Shown piece after piece: positions 54,541-63,822 of a stretch of DNA of 64,000 nt; the first letter of the stretch is position 1; the number at the start of each line of letters is the position of its first letter. The notes beneath the pieces are model-generated. The model was given only the letters and a program-made list of their open reading frames with translations. It searched no databases and had not been told where the DNA came from. A program made the position numbers and the translations under genes. The stretch is from Sialis fuliginosa (lineage: Eukaryota; Arthropoda; Insecta; Megaloptera; Sialidae), in contig OY540810.1 in NCBI GenBank assembly GCA_961205875.1, positions 10,850,001 through 10,914,000 of the forward strand, written 5' to 3'.

Positions 54541-54604
54541 CTCTCAATTTAAATCAAACACCTAGATATCAAAAATGATAACCTATTGCACGTACAAATG
54601 TCAC

Positions 54605-54785
54605 ATACCCATTTTTTATCAAATAATTTTTTCGGGATACAAAATAGCCTTTGTCCTTCGTCAGAATGTAAGCAATCTCCCTACCAAATTTCATCAAAAT
54701 CGGTTCAGCGGTTTATCCGTGAAAACAGACAGACGGACAGACAGAGACACTTTCGCATTTATAAATATTATTAGTATTGATTAAA
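54605..54785 (+). repeat. Family A repeat, 3' half
   Basis: 'TTTTTTCGGGATACAAAATA', 'CTCCCTACCAAATTTCATCA', 'AAATCGGTTCAGCGGTTTAT', a GACAGACGGACAGACAGAG tail and 'TTTCGCATTTATAAATATTA'. The 5' head is missing. Confidence 0.7.
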
Positions 54786-54994
54786 TATAAATCGCAAACA
54801 TATGTATTATAGCACTGAATATATGTCAAAACAAGGATCACACACTTCAACACACTGTAAGTTATTGTTCAACATCGACCAAACTTTACTCACACTAAAC
54901 GTTTCAACTATACACACACATACCTACACAGAATCTTTATACGTCCATAAACTTACACCACAATCAAACACGGGCATAAATACATCAAAAAATC

Positions 54995-55312
54995 AATAGA
55001 TGTCATTGCAGATAACCGTCTGTTTCCTCAAACGAACACCAGGAAGCAGCACAGATACAGCCATCGAAGAGGGCAATAAAAACCCCGTTCAAACATCATA
55101 AAACGTATTTCTTCTCTACTTCATGGCCGGCTACGATGACACAACGAAAACATTGCAAACATTCTAGGGATGGATTGATGCAATAGCCCCGGACGACGGC
55201 CATTAGGGATTGCTTGGTTTCGATCATGGCCTACTAGGAGACTTCAATGTTTTCTATAACTTGTTTTAACAGCTGTGTTGATGTAGTGTGTGAAAAAAGA
55301 AGAATTGATTCT
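54995..55312. other. GC-elevated single-copy-looking region
   Basis: 'ACCAGGAAGCAGCACAGATA', 'TTCATGGCCGGCTACGATGA', 'CCCCGGACGACGGCCATTAG' and 'GATCATGGCCTACTAGGAG' occur without repeat matches. No long frame is open. Candidate conserved non-coding or exonic DNA. Confidence 0.4.
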
Positions 55313-55327
55313 ATATAGTAGTAGATA

Positions 55328-55713
55328 TTTGTGCATTCCACGTTGATTAAGACATAGGAAAAACATAGGGGCAGTTAGAAGTATTGTAGTAACCTTTGGT
55401 CAAATTTAACGTTGTGTGAGTGGTGCATTTTGAAATGCCGCCACAAAATTTAATAAAATTGTAATTAGTATTTTGTTTTCAAATTTATATCTGCCAAAAA
55501 ATATTATTATAATTTTATCTAGGATGCTTAAATTAATGAAATTAAAGTTGAAAACAAATTACTGTTGATTCATTTAAAATTTATCAGTTAGTTTCGAGGC
55601 GGCATTTCAAAATGTACCAATCACACATCGTTAAATTTGACCAAAGGTTACTACAACATTTCTAATTGCCCCCATGTTAAATTTCCTATGTCTTAATCAA
55701 CTTGGAAGACACT
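55328..55713. mobile_element. Fold-back MITE, about 385 bp
   Basis: The left arm 'GTTGATTAAGACATAGGAAA', 'AACCTTTGGTCAAATTTAAC' and 'GCATTTTGAAATGCCGCC' is repeated in inverse order on the right ('GGCGGCATTTCAAAATGTAC', 'GTTAAATTTGACCAAAGGTT', 'TTTCCTATGTCTTAATCAAC'). The arms are about 110 bases. Outer ends seem to extend to a GTG..TTCC motif. The target duplication is unclear. Confidence 0.7.
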
Positions 55714-55837
55714 GTATATATACAAATATACGTTATAAAAATACACATTGTAAAAATAAGTAGAACCTCTGACATATGTAGATAATTTATATGTTACAGC
55801 TACATAATACGGACAATTAGCTATTATGCATATTAAA

Positions 55838-57395
55838 AAAACGGCACGCACTTGATAGTGTTCTATAGCCATTCTCACTAACATTATCTACTTGATAATA
55901 CGTATCAAGAGCTTTTTGATGTTGACGAAAAAAGTAATATTTACATATAAAAGTGTACAAGTTCATGTGACAATTTATAAAAATGTTGAGAATTATTTCT
56001 AAATTTTTCATAAACTAATTTTGTTACAGTATAATTCTTATAATCTTCATTAAAAGTACAAATTAATTTCAGATTTTTTATCATCAGTAGTTTAGAAACT
56101 AGAGGGGTGGGGGGAGGGCGCTCTGATAACGACTTTGATGGTAAATACATATATCGTGACTGAAGTGTTAAAATTAAAATGACCTCAAACATTTTTTGTT
56201 GCATTTTAGAAGACGTATCGATGGAATAAGTAAAACAAAAATTAATTACACTTTTCATCATTTCTGTTTTTGGATACACCGGCACACAAAAAAAATTAAG
56301 TAGAATGTGCATTTGACCGGACCTACCTACGGGTACGTATTTTGGTCCGCTGAATCCGAATTCGAGGTCAGTTTGACCCCTACACCCTCGAAATTTCGAG
56401 AAAACTTCGAAAAACCGTAAAAATGAACTAAACTAAGCGTGATTTTCATGTATTTCGATCTGCTGAATATGAATCGAAACTTTATTGAGACCACGAGCCA
56501 TTTCAAATGTGAAAAAATCACACAAAACTCTCGAAAATTCCGAAAAAAAATGAAGAAAAAAAAAAGAGAAGTACCCGAAGAAAATCGTAAACGAAAGAGG
56601 AATCCACTACGAAGATCATTTGAGGATAAAAGAGTGCGATACAAACGAAGGAAAGTTTAGGATTCGTAAAAATCATTTATTTCTATCTTTTTATGTCTTG
56701 TGTTTTTCACAGATTTCAAGTTATTTAATATATCTACGTTATAGAGTATTTATTTTAGGCATTAAATCATGTTCAATCAATTTTTTTTCTGTTATGAATG
56801 GTAATTTTTACAATTTTTTCGAATTTTTCCAGCTTTAGAGGGTGAATAGACTAAAAAAATTAAGATGCGAATTGAAGACATCAAAAGATATAAAATTTTA
56901 TCTGAATTGGACCAGAAAAAGTTTTTTTATCATAAAAACTATATTTTTTCGGAATTTTCGAGAGTTTTGTGTGATTTTTTCACATTTGAAATGGCTCGTG
57001 GTCTCAATAAAGTTTCGATTCATATTCAGCGGATCGAAATACATGAAAATACGCTTAGTTTAGTTCCAAAAAAATTTTTTATCATTAAAACTGCCGAATT
57101 TCATCATTTTTACGGTTTTTCGAAGTTTTCTCGAAATTTCGAAGGTGTAGGGGTCAAACTGACCTCGAATTCGGATTCAGCGGACCAAAATACGTACCCG
57201 TAGGTAGGTCCGGTCAAATGCACATTCTACTTAATTTTTTTTGTGTGCCGGTGTAATCAATCTACGTCCGTATGCCAAATTCCATCTTAATAGGTATATA
57301 AATGAGAGAATGGAAAGGTTGTGTGTTGTGACATACACAAGACAGACAAACATACCGAAACTATAAGGATTCCTAGTTTTCTACGGAACTCTAAT
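55838..57395 (+). repeat. Family L copy split by a fold-back element
   Basis: 'GCACGCACTTGATAGTGTTC', 'GGTGGGGGGAGGGCGCTCTG' and 'GTTGCATTTTAGAAGACG' precede the insertion. 'CAATCTACGTCCGTATGCC', 'AATAGGTATATAAATGAGAG' and 'CCGAAACTATAAGGATTCC' follow it, as in the uninterrupted copy at 41150-41690. Confidence 0.75.
56277..57253. mobile_element. TA-flanked fold-back element, 977 bp
   Basis: Ends CACCGGCACACAAAAAAAAT and the inverse ATTTTTTTTGTGTGCCGGTG are flanked by TA (56275-56276, 57254-57255). Arms pair for about 280 bases, including 'CCGGACCTACCTACGGGTAC', 'GAATTCGAGGTCAGTTTGAC' and 'GAGACCACGAGCCATTTCAA'. The longer frames on both strands (56327-56644 minus, 56865-57203 plus) share the same C-terminal residues because they are mirror images of one arm. 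They are not genes. Probably a Tc1/mariner-type MITE. Confidence 0.85.
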
Positions 57396-57894
57396 AAAAT
57401 CATATCTTATTAAATAAACAGAAATAGTTTTGAGCAGAAGGTACAAACAGATATAACATTTCATCAATATAGATCTTTTATTAAAACAACAATTTCTATG
57501 TCGGTGTATTGTACTCGTATTAATGGCATATTAAATATCAATTAACAGTTTGTTTTGTTTTCTAGAAATTAGTAATCAAGTACTCAGCTTATATCTATCA
57601 AAACTAATATTAGGTACATCATTAAAACAACAATTTATATGTACGTATGTTCATATTTACATACCAACATACATGAATAAAAACAATTATATTGTATGTA
57701 TCATATATTGTTTAATTAATGAGCAATTTGTTTTGTCTGAAATATATGTATATCACACTACTCATTATCAAATATCACAGAAGCTATAACGACTTTACGA
57801 GTATGACTTCTAAATAGTAGAAATGACACGATCATAATGTTAATTATATGAGTCTACCTTATCGGTTTTTAGGGGTTCTTACTTAAAAATACAA
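57396..57894. other. AT-rich stretch, nothing recognised
   Basis: No structure could be supported. Short frames are translated AT-rich sequence. Confidence 0.45.
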
Positions 57895-59340
57895 CAAGCT
57901 TTGGGTTGTGGTGAGACCCTTTAGGTCCACACAATCAACTTCCCAACACGGTATGATTATAAATACCTACTTGAATACTGATTATTTATTGTTTCCATAT
58001 AGTTTATGTGAATATTTTTTTAATATACATATATGAGGCGTTTATTTTGAAAGTGGCCTAAGTCCACTTATGTTTAAACTGAGATATTTAAGGGTTTGCG
58101 TTTCAATAAAATTAAAAATATACGTGTAAGATATCAATGTGCCACATTGATTAAGAGTTTCTAAGAGAGTTAAATTTACAATTACTATTAAAATAACCCC
58201 AAATATTAAATGAATAATATGTGTTTTTTTACCACAAATGGACTTAGGCCACTTTCAAAAGTAACAATTACATTTGTTATAAATTGAAAAGAATTCAAGT
58301 CCATTTGTTGTAACATAAAATGCTTCAAATTGAAAAAAAAAACACTCACTTTAATTTATATTATTTCTTTATAACACTTAAAAAATGTATACAATTCAGG
58401 AAATCTAAGTATGTATACAAGATGATTTTTTAATCTTGAGATTATTAATATATGGAAAACTATGAGATTACTTTAAGTGTAGGTATAGGGAAAACTATGG
58501 ATTTTTAGGGAAAATATTTGGTACAAAAGTTTCAGGATTTAGAGGGACAAAATCAATGGAGGTAACAATTTTGACCTTGAGTGGAGTTTTGAAGGTCATT
58601 TTGGGGTCAGCAAATTTTTTTCAAACGAAACCTATTTATTTTTTTTTAAATTCGTATTTTACAGAAAAAAAGAAACAACTTTTGTCTGAAAAATTTATAA
58701 AAATTTTAATTTTAACATTTTTTTTTTATTTTGTTACATTAAAAAAAATTATTTTTATTTAAAAAATCCTAAAACTTTTGTACCCAACATTTTCCGTAAA
58801 AAGGTTTAGTTTTCCAGCCATTGTGATAAATTAACAGCATTATCAATACTGAAGTGGACTTAGGCCACTTTCAAAATAAAGTTGTTAACTTTAAATTAAG
58901 TGTGAAAATTAACGTGTTCAAAAAAATTTTTTCCTTTGAATATATTTAATCAAAAATTGTTTTTTATGATAGATTACTTCTAATTCTACACGTTACTACA
59001 GTTAACTAAAAAAAAGTGGAAAATGGACTTAGGCCACTTTCAAAATAAACGCCTCATATATGAAAAATTTTAATGATGTTTTTTTTTAATTCATAGATAT
59101 GTTCTCTAGTCAATTTATAGGATATATTTTTCTAAGCTAGGTAACATAAGGAATAACATGAAATTTTAAGGGTGTCTCTCTTTTATAACGTAAGCACTCA
59201 CTTAGAAAGAATTTTTCAAAATTCAACCCCTAACAAGTGAGAATTAAAGGCAAAATAATATAAATAAAAATACTAGTAAATATAATAGCACTGTAGTAGT
59301 AACTAGAAAGCTGTGACAGATAGACAGACACAGTGTTGAT
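57895..59340 (+). repeat. Family M copy split by a fold-back element
   Basis: 'GGTGAGACCCTTTAGGTCCA', 'CAATCAACTTCCCAACACGG' and 'TATAGTTTATGTGAATATTT' lead to the insertion at 58035. The sequence resumes at 59056 with 'TATATGAAAAATTTTAATG'. A 'GACAGATAGACAGACACAGT' tract lies near 59315. Confidence 0.6.
58035..59055. mobile_element. Fold-back element with reiterated terminal core, about 1021 bp
   Basis: Ends GAGGCGTTTATTTTGAAAGT and ACTTTCAAAATAAACGCCTC are exact inverted repeats. The adjacent core GGACTTAGGCCACTTTCAAA occurs four times: inverted at the left end, then direct near 58240, 58856 and 59025. A second inverted pair inside ('GGTACAAAAGTTTCAGGATT' at 58521 against 'AATCCTAAAACTTTTGTACC' at 58764) forms another hairpin. 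The flanks are ATATAT on both sides, so a TA duplication is likely but not provable. The 68-codon frame at 58556 is a by-product. Confidence 0.8.
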
Positions 59341-59569
59341 TTCATAAGTGTTCTTTTTCCGATTTCAATACGATACACTAAAAAACAAAAGTTTTGTTAA
59401 TTATTTAAAATATAACAAAATTAATAAAATTAAAGAGAACATACCTACTTCTATTCAGAATAAAATTTATCACGTTTAGATATTATCCTTTACTATTTGT
59501 AGTAACAGATGTTTACTTTTATCTGAGCTTGTTTTCTTGCACGCATCCACAAATACATTTCATATTTAA

Positions 59570-59735
59570 AGTGTAAATATTGTGAACAACCGTGGAGTCA
59601 GGTCGGCCGTAAATGAGATGACGTAATTGGATTAACAACGATTTAAATGTGACGGGGTTTGTGTCAAGGCTCTAAGATAATTTCTCTACAAACTGTGCAC
59701 CATCTCCTGTTTTGACATTGTGTTTCTTCTAGAGA
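59570..59735. other. GC-elevated single-copy-looking region with homeodomain-type site
   Basis: 'AACCGTGGAGTCAGGTCGGC', 'AAATGTGACGGGGTTTGTGT' and 'CTGTGCACCATCTCCTG' stand out from AT-rich flanks. No repeat match and no open frame. Candidate conserved non-coding element. Confidence 0.4.
59619..59634. promoter_or_regulatory. Overlapping TGACGTAA and TAAT-TGG-ATTA sites
   Basis: TGACGTAATTGGATTA combines an ATF/C/EBP-type TGACGTAA (59619-59626) with a TAAT-N3-ATTA palindrome (59624-59634), the P3 site bound by dimers of Paired-class homeodomains. It lies in a mixed-composition patch. Function is inferred from the motif only. Confidence 0.35.
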
Positions 59736-59749
59736 CATGTTGGTATTAA

Positions 59750-59870
59750 AAAGGCTTTATAAATATAATTTATATATAGATAATATAAGATATATATTAT
59801 AAATAATATAAAAAAATATAAAATATAATATAAAAATAATAGTAATATAATTTAATATAAATAGAATTTT
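59750..59870. repeat. Low-complexity TA-rich tract
   Basis: Long runs of AATATAA / TTATATA variants with almost no G or C. Simple sequence, no other feature. Confidence 0.7.
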
Positions 59871-59874
59871 ATTG

Positions 59875-60085
59875 ATCAGATCTCGGTCTCGAAATATGCC
59901 CGAGATAGAAATGAGATTAGCTTAAATTCGGACAAGATGAGACCATTTGAATTTTAACAAGACGAAACTATTTCAAATTTAGTATTATCAAAATTAGTAA
60001 AAATTTGCTACACTTTTAAACAAGAATCGATGGGAAAATTATTTTTTAGAAAAGATTTCACACGAGACTGAGAATTTTAGATTAC
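59875..60085. repeat. Family H relic, CTCG/GAGA-rich
   Basis: 'CAGATCTCGGTCTCG', 'CAAGATGAGACCATTTGAAT', 'AACAAGACGAAACTATTTCA' and 'CACACGAGACTGAGAATTTT' mirror the motifs at 20690-21035. The ends are lost. Confidence 0.5.
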
Positions 60086-60091
60086 TTTTAA

Positions 60092-60309
60092 TCAGTGTTT
60101 CTCAAAGTATTTTAGGCGACTATACTACATATAATGTAAAATAAGCCCACAAAAAATATTAAACTCTTAATTAGACTTTTTATTTCTAACGTATTTCTAG
60201 GCGCTGAAATCAAACTTGATAATAAAAAATTTCGTTGATTCTCAAATTTTTTGCTAACATCATAAAATTGCAAAAAATATAAATTTTGAGTCTCCACGGG
60301 CCGTAAAGA
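60092..60309 (+). mobile_element. hAT-like segment, both ends degraded
   Basis: It begins CAGTGTTTCTCAAAGTATTT and ends near 'GAGTCTCCACGGGCCG'. A CAGTGTTTCTCAAA start and a 'GGCGACTAT' context are widespread in insect hAT MITEs. No exact duplication was found. Confidence 0.35.
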
Positions 60310-60700
60310 ATTTCTTGGTCAAATCTAATTAATGGCCTTTTTCTTCAAACGTCTATAACTAGCGAGAAAAATGATCGTAAAAAAATTACAAAAGCAGATT
60401 TGAAAAAGTCGAAAGTCTTTTCTTCATAACTGGGTTAAAAATGGCCAGACTTTCAAAATTGATATAAATTTTCTATTTTTTGACGGTCTCCTAAAATGCA
60501 ACAAAAATGATACATGACCTTTTGATTTTAACCCTTCAGTTACGAATTATTTACTTTTAAATGTCGTTATCAGAGCGTACACTGCAGCAAAAATAATTTA
60601 TGTAAAATTTTTAAATAACTCTTTTTTTACAAATCGTAATGACTACAGAACCCTATCATGTGCGTGCCCAACACGCATTTGGCCGTTTTATTTTCAGTTA
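60310..60700 (-). repeat. Family L copy, reverse orientation
   Basis: 'CTAAAATGCAACAAAAATGA', 'CGTTATCAGAGCG', 'GACTACAGAACCCTATCATG' and 'TGCGTGCCCAACACGCATTT' are the reverse complement of the left part of 41150-41690. The end near 60690 retains the 'GGCCGTTTTATT' section lost from the other copies. Confidence 0.7.
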
Positions 60701-60989
60701 AGTACTTAATATTAATGTAATTTCTTTTACATAAAAAATCAATTTGTAAGTCGTTCTAAAGAGAAAATTATTTAAAAAAAATATTTCCATAAAAAATTAG
60801 TAAGTAGGTACCTACTTTATTATCATAATTGAAAAATCAACAAAACCTGGAGATAATAAAATTAGCTCTTAAACTCATAAGCTTATTAACCATTTCCCAA
60901 AACACCTAACCAATTTCCCATCTCGCTTTAAACATGTCTCCGAACCGGTTATTCAATAAAACAAAAAAAAGTACTTGCATACATTAAAT

Positions 60990-61180
60990 TTACGGAAATG
61001 TAGATTTGATTTCCCGCGTTCCCGCTCCGGGTATCGGGGCGCCACCGTCTACGTGAACCGGATGTACAATTATTGCAACATAGATGCATTGTAATTCACG
61101 TCGTCTACGAATGAGATAATGTTGTTAGATTATCACTGACCGCAGTTTCTAATTAAAAGGGTTTGCTACGGTTGTAACAC
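60990..61180. other. GC-elevated single-copy-looking region
   Basis: 'CCCGCGTTCCCGCTCCGGGT', 'TCGGGGCGCCACCGTCTACG' and 'CACGTCGTCTACGAATGAGA' form one of the most GC-rich blocks. 'CGTCTACG' and 'CGTCTACGAA' repeat at 61047 and 61101. There is no repeat match or long frame. Candidate conserved element or exon. Confidence 0.4.
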
Positions 61181-62334
61181 TTTAATTTGTAACTCACTTA
61201 CTAATTTAGATATTCGAGTAGATTATAGTTTTTACTACTCCATCGTAGCTTTATTTCATTATTTATAAACTTACTTTTCGTTCGTATTTTTATACTTACT
61301 TCAAAGTAAAAAAAATATTGTATTCAGTAAGTATTGTTGACATTTAATTTTCTCTAGTTCTTGCTGTAAATTGTAAATAAATATAGGATGAATGCACCTA
61401 TTCTTGAAATCATAGGCATGCGTAGAGGGGAGATAACGAGGAATTTCCGGCCCCTTCGATTTTTATCTTGTATTTTTCTTTTCTTACGTTTTATTTAATT
61501 GGGTACTTATATACGATTATATGATAAAAAATAAACAAAAACTGAAAAAATTCTGTAAGCAGCCTATTTTTGATCTGAGATTTTTTTAACTTATATAAAT
61601 TGAACGGGGGAATAAAATCTAAAATAATTATAAATTAAAAAAAAACACATTTTTTTAAACAAGCTTTATATTTAGTAGGTTAATTAGAATTTCGTTACTG
61701 CTTCCCACCAACCGAAAAAGTGGTTTCGAGAATGATTTAGTAACAGATGTTACATTAACACGACCTGTTTTCTTCTATGTGTTATAACTTCGTAAATACT
61801 TTAAATTTCGGTTTACAATTTTCACAGTATACTCTCAATATATTTTACTTTCAAAATATTATGTAAAAATTTTTAAGTCGTAACACCGCAATACTGTCTT
61901 AATTATTAAATAAACGCCTTAAGCTTTTATTTTTAGTCAAATGAATTCTTAAATATCTGGAAGAATATTGTGGTAAATTAAAATAATGTATTTTTTTTAC
62001 TTACTTTTAAAAGCTTGTTTTTAAAAACTGTTTTTTATTATTATAATTTATTTCTATTTGAAGCAATAGGCATCAGAATTCTTTATCGGTATTTATGAAC
62101 TTTATTTAATAATTAACTCCCTTTACAGAATTGAATGAACAATGAAACCTTTGCCAAATGTTTTTTTTAAATTATAACTTTTACAGTTTAAATGCTATAA
62201 ATATATATATATGTCAATTCTTTACTCAGATTAAAATAAATAAGTTCAAGTCATTAATTTTTTTTAACTGGCTTTCTTTTTAATGAAAATTCAATAATAA
62301 AATCAAATTAAATTTTAAAAAATAGTAAAAAAGT
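61181..62334. other. AT-rich stretch, nothing recognised
   Basis: No repeat family, ORF or inverted structure could be supported. Confidence 0.45.
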
Positions 62335-62630
62335 AAATTTTTACCCCTCTCCCCCTTTGTCATGCTGAATCACATTTTTTTCATCTCCTACGTCACAAAA
62401 CCTTGATCCCCTAAATGAATGATTATTTTTATGAACGAAGAAAATTATCAAAATTGATGAATAAAAACAACGTTCTTTATATCGCAACTGAAAAATAAAT
62501 TCTAAAAATTGATGTAGGTATTTCGTCGCGTCATATCACGTTTGTTCGGATCTCCTCCCCTCTCGTTACAAATCATCACGCTAGGCAAACCTCCCCCCCT
62601 CCTCCCGAATTGTATGGACGACCCCAAATT
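62335..62630 (-). repeat. Family I repeat, reverse copy
   Basis: It runs from a CCCCTCTCCCCC block through 'AACGTTCTTTATATCGCAAC', 'CATCACGCTAGGCAAACCTC' and a CCCCCCCTCCTCCCG run to 'TGTATGGACGACCCC'. The reverse complement parallels 28325-28620 but keeps more of the element. Confidence 0.65.
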
Positions 62631-63072
62631 AACTAACTACCTAAAAAATATTAAAATTTAATCAAAATATCGCACGTATTATCAAAACACAACAATCAAA
62701 ATTCTGTATTCAAATATGTAAATTTTGACAGCAGGACATTTAAAAATTTTATGTTAACACCATTAGTATGAGTGATATTTTGTTGATATCACGCCGTTCG
62801 GTGATTGATCAATCATTTATCCTGTATCCCATTAAATCATTACACAGCACAGTCGCTGTAAATCTAAATAGACTGAAGTTGGCTGTGTTATAGAACCGGT
62901 CTGAAATGTGAAACGCGTGTACATAGATAAAGTACATTATGTAAACACGTTTTAATTTATAAGTCGTAAGCAGATTTTATGTTATTTTCAACAAAATACT
63001 TATTACTCGCTATGTTCAGTCAACATTTAAACTGTGGATTATTTATGTAGGTATTTTAACAATTATAATATA
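62631..63072. other. Single-copy-looking stretch with a TGATTGAT palindrome
   Basis: Mixed composition at 62785-62935 ('CACGCCGTTCGG', 'CACAGTCGCTGTAAATC', 'AGAACCGGTCTGAAATGTGA'). No repeat match or open frame. Confidence 0.35.
62802..62815. promoter_or_regulatory. 14-bp palindrome TGATTGATCAATCA
   Basis: It consists of two facing TGATTGAT octamers, a form bound by PBC/Hox-type (Extradenticle-Hox) homeodomain complexes. It lies in a non-repetitive patch. Function is inferred from motif form only. Confidence 0.3.
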
Positions 63073-63204
63073 CAGCAGTGGTCTTCAAACTGTGTTTCGC
63101 GGAACCCCGGGGTTCCGCGGTACCTCTCTGGAGATTCCGCGAGTCAAAATAAAAAAACAAACGTAACATCAAATTGATATTTATTTTAAAATCCGAATTA
63201 TATA
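63073..63204 (+). mobile_element. hAT-like left end with GGAACCCCGGGGTTCC palindrome
   Basis: CAGTGGTCTTCAAACTGTG is followed by CGCGGAACCCCGGGGTTCCG, a perfect palindrome, then CGCGAG. CAGTGGT(C/T)(C/T)TCAAACT ends with CCGCGG-type inner hairpins are common among hAT elements of animals. The right end is not within the window. Confidence 0.5.
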
Positions 63205-63490
63205 CCACTGACTTTACGGAGCACATTTTTGTAGAGCACATAGGTAACAATGTTAAGTTGTATGCCCTATATGGTTATCAACTCAGTATTTTGTTAAATT
63301 TTAAAACAATTCACTGTTTTTTTACCATGAAATAAACGTTGAAAATGCCACTGACATTACGGAGCACATTTTTGCGGAACACAGTGGTAACAGTGTTAAA
63401 TAGCATGTTATTATGAGTCATAATTGATTTTAAACAAAATTTTTTGTTAAATTTTAAAACAAGTCACTGTTTCTTTTCCATGAAATACAC
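63205..63490 (+). repeat. Diverged tandem duplication, about 143-bp unit
   Basis: 'CCACTGACTTTACGGAGCAC' begins at 63205 and 'CCACTGACATTACGGAGCAC' at 63348. Both continue with 'ATTTTTG', 'GGTAACA(A/G)TGTTAA', 'TTTTGTTAAATTTTAAAACA' and 'CACTGTTT'. Divergence is moderate, so the duplication is older than the one at 18626. Confidence 0.75.
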
Positions 63491-63815
63491 GTCGAAACCT
63501 CCAGAATTCTACAAAGGTATTACTAAAATAATACCATCCTACACAAAACCGTATCAAGAAATATGCACGTATAAAATAATTCCAATATGCGTCTTTACAA
63601 GTGTAAATTCTCAAGCACATTCAATACATCATGAATTCGCCTCGCATTCCAGTATTCTTGGGGTTTATCTCACTCTTTTGATATAAATAATAAAATACAT
63701 AGAATATATAACTCAGGCATTCGAAATTGAGTGACATTATTTCTCGGTAAAACCAAAAAAAAATTTACTCTTGATAAATACCAAAATAACTAAGATACTA
63801 ATGTATTTCAAAATT
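63491..63815. other. No supported feature
   Basis: A frame of 80 codons from 63444 starts inside the preceding repeat and has no recognisable domain. Otherwise nothing was found. Confidence 0.35.
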
Positions 63816-63822
63816 ATTTATA

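Noticed and set aside
56327..57203. Two frames on opposite strands sharing an identical C-terminal end
   Set aside because: They are the two arms of one inverted-repeat element read in opposite directions. Mirror identity, not shared protein function, explains the match.
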